Assembly: GCA_002482415.1 (NCBI GenBank)
Contig: DLFY01000270.1
Span: forward strand, 1-10,172
Source of the DNA: Phycisphaerales bacterium UBA7708
GTDB lineage: Bacteria > Planctomycetota > Phycisphaerae > Sedimentisphaerales > Anaerohalosphaeraceae
Length of the DNA stretch: 10,172 nucleotides
Direction of reading: 5' to 3'
Positions 1 to 7,639 of the stretch are shown one piece after another. Every line of letters begins with the position of its first letter. Position 1 is the stretch's first letter. A program made the position numbers and the translations under genes. The notes below the pieces were generated by a model. The model did not search any database. It saw nothing but the letters and a program-made list of their open reading frames with translations, and was not told where the DNA came from.

Positions 1-1329
1 CCAGCGCGCAAACAGGACCTGTTGAAACTGAAGATACTTGAATGCAATCGGCTGCAATTGGTCTCGCTGGAGGTCGGTCAGGCCAAGCATCCCCTGCATC
101 CAGGCGGCGTTTCGTGAGAGCCGTCCGAAAAACATGGCCACGGCTTCGGTGGTAAATGCATGCGACGCATCTCGCAGCAGATACGGTTCCTGTGCATCGT
201 GATATTTGGCATACACCGCATGCCCCAGTTCGTGCAGCATGGTTTCCATCCACCGCTCCGTATTGGTTGTATTGGTCAGAATGCGGACATCGCCGCGGCG
301 GTCAATATTCGTCGCAAAGGCATGCGGATTTTTGCCGGCCTTTTCATACAGGTCGCTGCGGGCGATAATGTCTTCAACCGGAAGGTCCACACCGGCAAAA
401 TAATCGGCACTGAGTTTGACCACATCATGACCTGCATAGTACTGGTCTAAATTCGTTTCATACACAAACGGGGTACGCTGAAAAAAGGGATCGTGATAAT
501 GCCAGGGGCGAAGTTCGGCAGGAGTGATGCCGTACTGCCCGGCCAGAATGGCATCCAGTTCCGATTTGAGGCGGGCAAATGGTTCGGCCGTCAGGCGGTC
601 CAGTTCCCCCAGCAGTGCATCCAACTCCTCCACCGATTGCTCACTGGCAAACAGCGAATAGGTATGAAAATTCGGATACCCGATTCCCTGCGCCAGTGTA
701 TTGCGCATCCGGACCAGCCGAAGATAATCCTCGACGACAACGGTCCCCACCTCCCGGGACGCCTGCCATGCCTTTTTTCGCAATGCGACATCTTTTTGGC
801 TCGTCAGAATATCATAAATATCCGCCATCTGCATCGGCTTGCCGTCGATGCTGCCCCGGTAATTATTATAGCGTTCGGTAATCCGGGTCTGAAGCTGGAT
901 GCTGGATTCCAGCAAAGCCGGGTCCATCCGGCTGCGTAAAAAATCGATTAACAGCAGGTCAAGCTGGCGGGCCAGACGAAGGTCCTGCACTTTGCCGGAG
1001 TCTTTCATCTGACGGAGAAACGCATAATTCTGCTGATTCAGAAACAACCGGTTGATTTGAAGCCGGTATTGCCGAACCTTGTCAAAGTCTTCCGGATTGC
1101 CTGTCACCTCCGCGGTATAGGAAGCCCGCCCCATGGCGGTATTCAGCGGCTCCAGCGTCTGAACATGACGATCAATAAATGTTTGCATCTGAGACTCCTG
1201 AGAATTCATGCAGCCGACCGCGCCGAGCAGTACCCAAAATAATCCAAGGGCCAAATGGCTGCGTTTTGAATATACGATTGCGCATAGCATTTTCATGACA
1301 GGCTCGTTCCAGCCGACAGAGTACATCAT
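1..1329 (-). CDS. M2 family (ACE-like) zinc metallopeptidase, putative lipoprotein, 3'-truncated by window edge
   Basis: This is a zinc-dependent peptidase of the angiotensin-converting-enzyme type, expected to cut dipeptides or oligopeptides outside the cytoplasm. The 443 visible codons are read by hand from the minus strand, and the frame stays open to base 1, so the C-terminus is missing. The zinc site is HELGH at residues 366-370 (bases 234-220). A third ligand, Glu395, sits in TTEAVAMFFGRL, 25 residues after the second His; M2 enzymes have nearly the same spacing. The N-terminus has basic residues, a hydrophobic run and the lipobox-like AVGC, so membrane anchoring is likely. I chose ATG 1329 because AAGGA lies 8 nt upstream; ATG 1296 is in frame and gives a more ordinary signal length. 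It starts 11 bp after the glycosidase stop codon, so it is almost certainly cotranscribed. M3-type oligopeptidases are the main alternative; the GGDVR-less but NTTNTERWMETM-HELGH context fits M2 better. Confidence 0.8.
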   Translation of the reverse strand, partial: MMYSVGWNEPVMKMLCAIVYSKRSHLALGLFWVLLGAVGCMNSQESQMQTFIDRHVQTLEPLNTAMGRASYTAEVTGNPEDFDKVRQYRLQINRLFLNQQNYAFLRQMKDSGKVQDLRLARQLDLLLIDFLRSRMDPALLESSIQLQTRITERYNNYRGSIDGKPMQMADIYDILTSQKDVALRKKAWQASREVGTVVVEDYLRLVRMRNTLAQGIGYPNFHTYSLFASEQSVEELDALLGELDRLTAEPFARLKSELDAILAGQYGITPAELRPWHYHDPFFQRTPFVYETNLDQYYAGHDVVKLSADYFAGVDLPVEDIIARSDLYEKAGKNPHAFATNIDRRGDVRILTNTTNTERWMETMLHELGHAVYAKYHDAQEPYLLRDASHAFTTEAVAMFFGRLSRNAAWMQGMLGLTDLQRDQLQPIAFKYLQFQQVLFARW

Positions 1330-1337
1330 AAACAGAT

Positions 1338-1342
1338 TCCTT
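1338..1342 (-). promoter_or_regulatory. Shine-Dalgarno AAGGA overlapping the upstream stop codon
   Basis: On the minus strand the TAA stop of the DUF1680 gene runs directly into the ribosome binding site (TAAGGA). The site is 8 nt before ATG 1329. It favours that start over ATG 1296 and suggests translational coupling of the two genes. Confidence 0.55.
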
Positions 1343-4300
1343 ATTCCAGAGTAATATCCAGATAGACCGAATGGCGGCTGTACGTTTCATAGAAGGGTTT
1401 GAAATTCACGCCACCGGCACTGTACCGCAGGGTACCCGGGTCGCCGGTGAAGGACTTACTGATATCTTCGGCATTGAGCGTCACCTTGCGCCAGGACGTA
1501 AGTGAAGCGGGTTCTTCGGCAGCCAGCAGAATCGGCCCGTAAAAAATACTGGCAATATTGGGCTGATCCATCACCGATACAAGATGGAAATGCATCGGCA
1601 TCTTTAAGTCGATGGTATCGCCATCCTTCCAGTTCCGGCCCAGGTTTAGATAGGTTCCCGGGGCAGCATTGACAGACTGCGGTTTGCCGTTAATCGTAAC
1701 GATGAAGCCCTGCGCGGCCCATTTCGGGACACGCACATAAACCGCAAAGGTCCCGCCGCCGGACAGTGTCAGGGTGGTGGTATCCGAGTAGGGGAAATTC
1801 GTCGATTGCTTCACCGTCACCTGCTTGTCAGCCCAGGTCAGAGTCGAGGGCACATACAGATTGACATATAATCCACTGTCGTCAGCCGCCCTGAAATAGA
1901 TGGAATCCTGAAGCTTGGTGCTGCTTTCCAGGGCCGTCCCATTGCAGCAGGTAAATCCATCCATACGGGCATTGCCGAAGCTTTTGCGTGCCCCCGGATT
2001 GAGCGGAACATGGTAGGTATTGCCGGGATTATCCTCATCCACCGAGGCCAGAATATGATTGTACAGGGCCTGCTCGTAGTAATCCATATATCTGGCATCC
2101 TGCTCGAACATAAACAACTGACGGCTGAGCTTGAGCAGGTTATACGTCGCACAGGTCTCGTTCTGTCCGCCTTCAGAAAATCCATTAGTAAACAGGCTGT
2201 CGGGCTGGGCTGTAAAGCACTCGGCATTATTGGGATTCCTGGCCCCCGCCACACCGCCGATGGAGTACATGTAACAGTGCGTGCAGATGTCCCAGAAATT
2301 CTGTGCCACCCGGTAATACACGGCATCCTGCGTCCCCAGATAGGTCTCCAGCGAGCCGATAATCTGCGGGATATGCTGATTGGCGTGCTTGCCGCGGAGG
2401 GTATCGACATTTTTCGCCAGACCATGCTCGTGTGCCGCATTGCCAAAGAAGAAATTCGTATTATCGAACAACTGGGCACATTCCAGAAAACGCTTGTCGC
2501 CGGTCAGCAGATGCAGCCGGGCCATCGCCTCGTTCATCCCGCCGTATTCGCCGGCAATGTAGCGGTTCCACATCTGGATACGGGTTTCCGCAGGCAGCAC
2601 CTTGAGACGCTTATACACCCAGATTCCCATGCCTTTGGCGATGTCCAGGGCTTTGGGATTGCCGCCGACTTCGTAGCAGTCCATCAGCCCGGCCAGGATT
2701 TTGTGCAGAGTGTAATAGGGTGCCCAAATCTGATTGTTGCGGCCGCCATAGCTGGCCCCCTGCTCCAGCATAATGAACTGGTCCGGCGGATAACCGCTGA
2801 TGAAGCCTTCTCCCCAATTCCAGTAGTCCGTGCGAATGCCCTCGCGGCTCAAGTCCGAATCATAGCCGTTTTTGCCCGACCCGGGCGGTACGGCAGTCGG
2901 ATCGGCATTGCATGGGCCGCCGTCAGTCGCAGGTTTGCCGGATTTTTGCGACAGGTCAAACAGGACATTAATCATATAATCCATCTTTTGTGCGAAATTG
3001 GCGTGCAAATCCGCATCATAGGTCGTGCTGGCATAGGCCTGAGCAATCGCAGTCAGATAGTGGCCGGTGGCGTGACCCCGCAAGCGAGTAGTCTGACTGT
3101 CCCACCCCCCTAACGAACGGACGCCATTGGGCTGTTTCTGGCCGAAGGCATCCCGGAAATTATAAAGAAAGGTATCAGGGTCAGTCTTGGCCAGGCCCTG
3201 AATGAATTTATTTCGATTTTTGATAAATGGAGTCTCTCGCCCTTGTTTGTCGTAATCCAGTGCAACCTGTCCCAGAGCAAACGTCTTCAAGGCAAGTTTT
3301 GCAGCCGGCCTGTCGACAGACTCCGCCAGCACGGTGACAGTCGCTTTGGGTTTATACGGTGTGCCGGGAACCGTTCCGGTTACCGTATAGGTTCCGGGTT
3401 TCAATACATCGCTGTTGTCCGTCGGGGCCGGCCAGATGACACGGACCTGAGGCCCCGGGGCATTATCACGATAGGTTCCCGGGATGGTATAAGGCAGATG
3501 CGGCAGATGTCCTACGGTCGTTTCTACTGCGACATCCTGCACGCCGGTCAATCCTTTCACCAGAATACGGCCCCCCTGTTCCTGCTGTGTTTCCGATTTT
3601 TTTTCGGTTTTGTTTTCTGTAACTGCCATATCTTCATCCGAAATTGCATTGTGGTGAATCACAGCGACCTGAACATCGGTCAGTGCGATGCTGTAGAAGC
3701 GAACATCGTATAATTTGCCGCTAAAATAAGCGTCGCCATCAAATGAGGACTTGCCAATATACAGCCTGTTTGCCGCAGGATTATCCTGATTCAGAATGTC
3801 GGCCAGCGACCATGGCACGTCGGCACTCTGACCCACACGAACACCGTTGACATAAAGACTCAGTGTTTTCCGGGCAGCATCCAGCACAGTCGCCAGATGC
3901 ACCCACTGGCCTTCGGAGACGCGAAACGCAGCAGGCCCGGTCTCCTGGTCATACCCCCGGGCCGTCATGCGGACACGACAGCCGCTGGACCTTTCCTCAC
4001 CGACCGGTGTACAGTAAAGATAGCGGTCTGTACCCTGCCCCAGATCAAAGAAACGCTGCCACGGAGCCGTGTCCCGGACTTGTATCCAGCCGGTAACGCT
4101 GAGATTTTCGATGTCCACCAGAGCCTGGCCGGGAATCTGGACGTAAGCACCATTCGCCCCCCCCGGCAGCGACAGGACTTTGCCGAACTGCTCATCGTCC
4201 ACAAAAGCGGCCGGCCGGCCATGCAAGGCGGCATGAAAACTGTTGCGGGACCGATCTTCGACATTCCCGTTGAACAGGTAGCGGGCAATCAAGGCGGTCT

Positions 4301-4409
4301 CACCAATTCCATCGAGGAACTGGTCACCCTCTGCACTACGGGCATCAATAGAAATCAGACTGGTCAGGATTGTTAAAGACCACAGGCATAAAGTTAACGT
4401 TCTGTGCAT
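1341..4409 (-). CDS. Secreted LamG + Big_4 + DUF1680 glycosidase (GH127/GH146-type beta-L-arabinofuranosidase)
   Basis: This 1022-residue exported enzyme is predicted to remove terminal beta-L-arabinofuranosyl residues from a glycan or glycoprotein. Residues 1-26 form a signal peptide with probable cleavage after ARSA. Residues about 34-255 are a LamG-like jelly-roll (ARYLFNGNVEDRS, LSVTGWIQ, LYVNGVRVG, GKLYDVRFYS). A charged Lys/Glu/Gln linker (about 256-282) leads to a Big_4 Ig-like domain (about 285-362; PGTYTVTGTVPGT). The catalytic DUF1680 region starts near 370, with LRGHATGHYL at 443-452, WAPYYTLHKILAGLMD at 562-577 and EYGGMNEAMARL at 621-632. Glu751-Thr-Cys753 and Cys821-Cys822 match the Glu, Cys and Cys-Cys zinc/nucleophile residues of GH127 enzymes (HypBA1: E338, C340, C417, C418). 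An ideal AAGGAG lies 6 nt before the ATG. GH127 against GH146 cannot be settled by eye, and the substrate is inferred from family only. The extra N-terminal domains are probably for carbohydrate binding. Confidence 0.9.
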   Translation of the reverse strand: MHRTLTLCLWSLTILTSLISIDARSAEGDQFLDGIGETALIARYLFNGNVEDRSRNSFHAALHGRPAAFVDDEQFGKVLSLPGGANGAYVQIPGQALVDIENLSVTGWIQVRDTAPWQRFFDLGQGTDRYLYCTPVGEERSSGCRVRMTARGYDQETGPAAFRVSEGQWVHLATVLDAARKTLSLYVNGVRVGQSADVPWSLADILNQDNPAANRLYIGKSSFDGDAYFSGKLYDVRFYSIALTDVQVAVIHHNAISDEDMAVTENKTEKKSETQQEQGGRILVKGLTGVQDVAVETTVGHLPHLPYTIPGTYRDNAPGPQVRVIWPAPTDNSDVLKPGTYTVTGTVPGTPYKPKATVTVLAESVDRPAAKLALKTFALGQVALDYDKQGRETPFIKNRNKFIQGLAKTDPDTFLYNFRDAFGQKQPNGVRSLGGWDSQTTRLRGHATGHYLTAIAQAYASTTYDADLHANFAQKMDYMINVLFDLSQKSGKPATDGGPCNADPTAVPPGSGKNGYDSDLSREGIRTDYWNWGEGFISGYPPDQFIMLEQGASYGGRNNQIWAPYYTLHKILAGLMDCYEVGGNPKALDIAKGMGIWVYKRLKVLPAETRIQMWNRYIAGEYGGMNEAMARLHLLTGDKRFLECAQLFDNTNFFFGNAAHEHGLAKNVDTLRGKHANQHIPQIIGSLETYLGTQDAVYYRVAQNFWDICTHCYMYSIGGVAGARNPNNAECFTAQPDSLFTNGFSEGGQNETCATYNLLKLSRQLFMFEQDARYMDYYEQALYNHILASVDEDNPGNTYHVPLNPGARKSFGNARMDGFTCCNGTALESSTKLQDSIYFRAADDSGLYVNLYVPSTLTWADKQVTVKQSTNFPYSDTTTLTLSGGGTFAVYVRVPKWAAQGFIVTINGKPQSVNAAPGTYLNLGRNWKDGDTIDLKMPMHFHLVSVMDQPNIASIFYGPILLAAEEPASLTSWRKVTLNAEDISKSFTGDPGTLRYSAGGVNFKPFYETYSRHSVYLDITLE

Positions 4410-4415
4410 TTTAAA

Positions 4416-4421
4416 CTCCTT
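4416..4421 (-). promoter_or_regulatory. Strong Shine-Dalgarno AAGGAG for the DUF1680 gene
   Basis: A full six-base anti-16S match lies 6 nt upstream of ATG 4409. It is the best ribosome binding site in the window and fixes that start. Confidence 0.8.
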
Positions 4422-4426
4422 AGATT

Positions 4427-4451
4427 GAATACAATAAGACAGATTGTATTC
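4427..4451. repeat. Perfect 9-bp inverted repeat GAATACAAT-N7-ATTGTATTC (candidate operator)
   Basis: The two 9-base arms (4427-4435 and 4443-4451) are exact reverse complements separated by 7 bases. The element lies in the 83-bp gap between the GH97 and DUF1680 genes, 5 bp upstream of the Shine-Dalgarno site, and overlaps a -10-like hexamer. It could be a repressor operator. In RNA it could form an AU-rich hairpin, but no U-tract follows, so it does not look like a terminator. No second copy was found upstream of the GH97 or lyase genes. Confidence 0.5.
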
Positions 4452-4471
4452 AAAGGGCTACGATTATGCAA
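4443..4471 (-). promoter_or_regulatory. Candidate sigma70-like promoter inside the operon
   Basis: On the minus strand TTGCAT (4471-4466) is followed after exactly 17 nt by TACAAT (4448-4443), a 5/6 match to the -10 consensus; the -35 matches only 3/6. Transcription would begin near 4436, giving a leader of about 27 nt with the AAGGAG site. The -10 lies in one arm of the inverted repeat, which suits a repressible promoter. This is a consensus match only. Confidence 0.35.
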
Positions 4472-4492
4472 GCTCAGTGAAAAAATATTTGG

Positions 4493-6370
4493 TTATTGTA
4501 CAGGTTGGATCCAGACGGCCTGTCCGCCGCCGGTCAGAAGCGGCACGTCCAGAACGGTCTTGGAATCTACCGGGCGTTTGTCGATACCGACCTTAGTCTT
4601 CGTCTGGACTGCCTGGTCGTCTGAATAGATGCTGGCGGTGTACTTCGTGTCTTTATCCAGAAAATCCAGCGGTATCTGCAACTGGCGAGGCTGCGAGTTA
4701 TTAATCGTGCCGATGAACCACTGGTCGCCACTGCGGCGTGCGATTATCGCAAATGTGCCAATCTCGCCCCCAATGACCTTCGTTTCATCCCAGACCGTCG
4801 GCACCTGGCGGAAAAACTCCACCTCCGGTTCGTCCCTGTACATAGCGGGTTTGTCATACCAATAAATCCATTGCAGCGGACTGAACGACACCACCGCCAT
4901 CGCCAGTTGGTGGGCATGCGTGGTCTTGAGGCGGCTGTCATAATAGCAGACGGTATAGTCACCAATGCCTGCAATGTACCGTGTAAACGGCAGGGTGCAG
5001 TTATGCTCCGGCGTCGGCATGTGCTCATTGCCCCGAATCCCCTCCACCGTCATCAGGTTGGGATATGTGCGGTTATTGCCGGTTGCCCGGTAGCCATCAT
5101 GGATATTGAGCATGAGATGATGATCAGCCGCTCGGGCGATGGTTTCAGTGGTCCAGAGGCTTTCCTGTTGCGGCCCCACATCGATAAAGCCAATCTTGAC
5201 GCCTTTGACCCCCCACTGCTCGTATAGCGGAAACAGGACATCACGCTGTGTTTTAATCTGGCGCCGGTCAACATAAACAATCAGTCCCACATTTTTCTGG
5301 CGTCCGTAACGGATGATCTCCGGAATATCCAGAGCCTCCTTTCGGGCGGTAGTTGCGTCGCCGTTTTTCGTATCTTCGGATCCGTACCAGCCAGCATCCA
5401 GGAGTACATATTGCAGACCGCCGACAGCCGCAAAGTCAATGATGGCCTTCGAGTTGGCCGTCGTCAGCGTGGTATCCCGCATTACTTTACCCGGCTTAAT
5501 CCAGGACGTATCCTTCAGTACACTCGGCGGATTGAGATTCAGCATCAGATAGTTGCGTTCCAGCAGGTCGCCCGGGCGTTTGCCTGCTATGAACATGCGC
5601 CAGGGTGTGCCCTGACCCGCTTGGAGGGTAATGGTCGAATCATGCCGCTGACTGGGTCGGGATGTATTGGAGGTACGTCCGCCCAGTTCACTGACCAGCG
5701 CTCCCGGTACTCCTTCCAGCGGCGACAGCAGCATCCGGGGATAATCCGTATTGGCAGCCTCCGCCAGCGAGGCCCAGAATCCATCGGCATATTCCAGTGT
5801 CAGCGGACGCTCACAATAAGGCTTGATATCGGCAATTTTCGACCGCTGATACTCCCCTTCAGTACCCTGCTCTTCATACCCCCAGGTGCCCTCCGGCAGT
5901 CGAAATTCGGATCTTTCGTCCGAAAAAACAAACGTTTGCTTTTCCTGCTTTGGGAAGAAATATCGAAAAGCTGCCCCTTCATTGTATGCCCGAAAAAGAA
6001 TCTGCATCAGACATCCCGAGCCATGTTTAAGATTTATAACCAGCTCACGATAATTGTCCGGTACGATCCGGCGCTCGCCGAACGCATTGATCCAGTGCCC
6101 CTCATGGGCACTGATTGCGATGTCGATAATTTCAAAATTCTGATTGAAGTCCCCCTGAAAGCCCATTCTTGATTCGAGTATGAGGGATTTGCCCAGATAG
6201 TCAATCCTGTAGGTCGGGATTCCTCCTGCCTGCAGTTTAAATTGAATCACCACCTGCCCCTCGGGGGATTTCACCTGGCTGTCGATCTGACACCATGCCG
6301 GTGTCCGACACAGCAGTATTGCAAACATCAAAATACAGATTCCAGCAACACGATTTCGCTGCTTTTTCAT
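4493..6370 (-). CDS. Secreted GH97 family glycoside hydrolase (alpha-glucosidase/alpha-galactosidase family)
   Basis: This 625-residue exported enzyme belongs to GH97, whose members cleave alpha-glucosides or alpha-galactosides. Residues 1-28 are a signal peptide (MKKQRNR then a hydrophobic stretch). Residues about 30-285 are the GH97 N-terminal beta-sandwich (KSPEGQVVIQFKL, AFRYFFP). The catalytic barrel follows (YVLLDAGWYG 321-330, GVKGVKIGFIDVG 387-399, RTYPNLM 434-440, EGIRGNEH 443-450), and the C-terminal beta-domain ends with AVWIQPVQ. Glu449 aligns by motif and spacing with the general acid of GH97 enzymes. Gly394 occupies the place of the nucleophile Asp in retaining members, so inverting chemistry of the SusB kind is favoured. 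However, the SusB base Glu aligns with Asp425. The length is close to the family norm. AAAGG lies 6 nt before the ATG. The gene sits 90 bp after the lyase gene and 83 bp before the DUF1680 gene, in an apparent operon. The substrate is not determined. Confidence 0.9.
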   Translation of the reverse strand: MKKQRNRVAGICILMFAILLCRTPAWCQIDSQVKSPEGQVVIQFKLQAGGIPTYRIDYLGKSLILESRMGFQGDFNQNFEIIDIAISAHEGHWINAFGERRIVPDNYRELVINLKHGSGCLMQILFRAYNEGAAFRYFFPKQEKQTFVFSDERSEFRLPEGTWGYEEQGTEGEYQRSKIADIKPYCERPLTLEYADGFWASLAEAANTDYPRMLLSPLEGVPGALVSELGGRTSNTSRPSQRHDSTITLQAGQGTPWRMFIAGKRPGDLLERNYLMLNLNPPSVLKDTSWIKPGKVMRDTTLTTANSKAIIDFAAVGGLQYVLLDAGWYGSEDTKNGDATTARKEALDIPEIIRYGRQKNVGLIVYVDRRQIKTQRDVLFPLYEQWGVKGVKIGFIDVGPQQESLWTTETIARAADHHLMLNIHDGYRATGNNRTYPNLMTVEGIRGNEHMPTPEHNCTLPFTRYIAGIGDYTVCYYDSRLKTTHAHQLAMAVVSFSPLQWIYWYDKPAMYRDEPEVEFFRQVPTVWDETKVIGGEIGTFAIIARRSGDQWFIGTINNSQPRQLQIPLDFLDKDTKYTASIYSDDQAVQTKTKVGIDKRPVDSKTVLDVPLLTGGGQAVWIQPVQ

Positions 6371-6376
6371 ATAGGA

Positions 6377-6381
6377 CCTTT
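6377..6381 (-). promoter_or_regulatory. Shine-Dalgarno AAAGG for the GH97 gene
   Basis: The site lies 6 nt upstream of ATG 6370 and supports that start. I see no convincing promoter or terminator in the 90-bp gap 6371-6460, which is consistent with read-through from the lyase gene. Confidence 0.6.
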
Positions 6382-6460
6382 CTTGCCTGTTTATTTGTTT
6401 AATCCGATTCCATATCGCTCCGCTATTGTGCAGAGTAGTGAATTGAAAGGCTTGAATCGA

Positions 6461-7639
6461 TTACTCTTTCTTTTCAAGGCCTGTCGAGCCATTACGACCA
6501 TCCTGTTGAGCATGACGGGGATCCCGTGAAAACAAGAGGGTTCCGAATCCGCAGCAGTCGGCATGGGGGCCGGCGGCCTCGGGACGACTCTTTTGGGCGG
6601 CCAGCCTGGTATAAGGACAATCCATCCCCTTACGGTTCTGATAATGATTGTAAACCATCTCCCAGATCGGACGCAGCCGTCCGCGTCCGTCGTCGGAGAT
6701 AGTCGTATGGTAATACTTGCCGGTGGTATCCCGCCAGGGAACAAAGGGCACTTCGCAGCCGAGGTTATATTGGGCAGTATATTCAAACCCCTTGAGCAGG
6801 CGATTGTCCGAAGCCCCATACAGGTCAAGGCCCTGATTCCATGCCATCTCACAGGCCTCTGCCAGATGGGCAAGCCCCAACTGAGCATGCTGCTGGTCAC
6901 GCCCGCTTTCCTGACACTGGCCATTTTCATTGATGATATAATTTGTCAATGAACCGTTATCGGTTCCATGACGATACCAATTCACCGCACGGTCGAAAAT
7001 TTCCTGATTGTCACAGAAAACACCGATGGCCATCGTCGTTTTGACGCAGCCGGTGCTCCAGTTGCCATTGGCAAACACCGCAAAGTCCCGGATGACCGGA
7101 TAAACAACCTCCAGCAGCAGACGCTCGAAGCGGTCGATGTCGGCTGCGTCCCACCCCGCGTCGGTATGGCGAATCAATTCCGCTGCATACACCAGCTTGG
7201 CGCCGTTCAATGATGCCATGAGAATCTTATCCGTGCCGACGATTTCCCTGAGCGTGGAGGCATAGGCATTCAAAATCTCTTTGGCTTTGTCCGCATGCCG
7301 CTTGTCACCGGCCAGACCCCACATCAGGGCATTGTAATGAGCCGCATTGCAGTCCGCATCGAACTCGCCCTTGCGTACATTATCACCCTGTCGGCTGCCC
7401 CGCCCTACCCGCGCATAGCCGCCTTTAACCACATAGCTGTAACTGGACTGGGGGTGCTTACAGAGCTGTTCATAGCCGCTCAGCCATGGCTGCTCGCCTG
7501 CTTCGACTTTGCTTTTGATGAAATCCAATTGCTGTTGACTATGCAGCAGGCCCGGATGGGAAAATGCCGCCTGAGCCGGCACACTGAAAATGGCTGTCCA
7601 CAGTATCGCCCATATATACATCTGATTCATTCCAGACAT
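6461..7639 (-). CDS. Secreted alginate-lyase superfamily protein (PL5/PL38-like toroid fold)
   Basis: This 392-residue protein is predicted to cleave a uronic-acid-containing polysaccharide by beta-elimination. It belongs to the alginate-lyase superfamily (Pfam Alginate_lyase type, alpha/alpha toroid). Residues 1-24 form a signal peptide ending SVPAQA. The mature protein opens with FSHPGLLHSQQQLDFIK, the usual start of this family. Further motifs are GNWSTGC at 192-198, ESGRDQQH at 244-251 followed by LGLAHLAEACE, FEYTAQYNLG at 285-294, and RPIWEMVYNHY at 323-333. The last tyrosine-containing segment and the RDxxH histidine are the likely catalytic elements. The NNH segment typical of PL5 AlgL is not seen, so activity on alginate itself is uncertain; glucuronan or another uronate polymer is possible. 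The frame also extends upstream to a TTG at 7705, but only ATG 7639 places a normal signal peptide at the N-terminus. The nearest AAAGGA is 14 nt upstream, which is unusually far. Confidence 0.82.
   Translation of the reverse strand: MSGMNQMYIWAILWTAIFSVPAQAAFSHPGLLHSQQQLDFIKSKVEAGEQPWLSGYEQLCKHPQSSYSYVVKGGYARVGRGSRQGDNVRKGEFDADCNAAHYNALMWGLAGDKRHADKAKEILNAYASTLREIVGTDKILMASLNGAKLVYAAELIRHTDAGWDAADIDRFERLLLEVVYPVIRDFAVFANGNWSTGCVKTTMAIGVFCDNQEIFDRAVNWYRHGTDNGSLTNYIINENGQCQESGRDQQHAQLGLAHLAEACEMAWNQGLDLYGASDNRLLKGFEYTAQYNLGCEVPFVPWRDTTGKYYHTTISDDGRGRLRPIWEMVYNHYQNRKGMDCPYTRLAAQKSRPEAAGPHADCCGFGTLLFSRDPRHAQQDGRNGSTGLEKKE

Noticed and set aside
2010..3113. A long 367-codon plus-strand frame
   Set aside because: It is entirely antisense to the DUF1680 catalytic domain, whose motifs are unmistakable; the length reflects codon bias of the real gene.
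5411..6172. A 253-codon plus-strand frame
   Set aside because: Antisense to the GH97 gene and without any domain resemblance.
6391..6930. A 179-codon minus-strand frame overlapping the lyase gene and running past its stop
   Set aside because: It is out of frame with the conserved lyase motifs, and its own translation is Arg/Pro/Met-rich with no family features.
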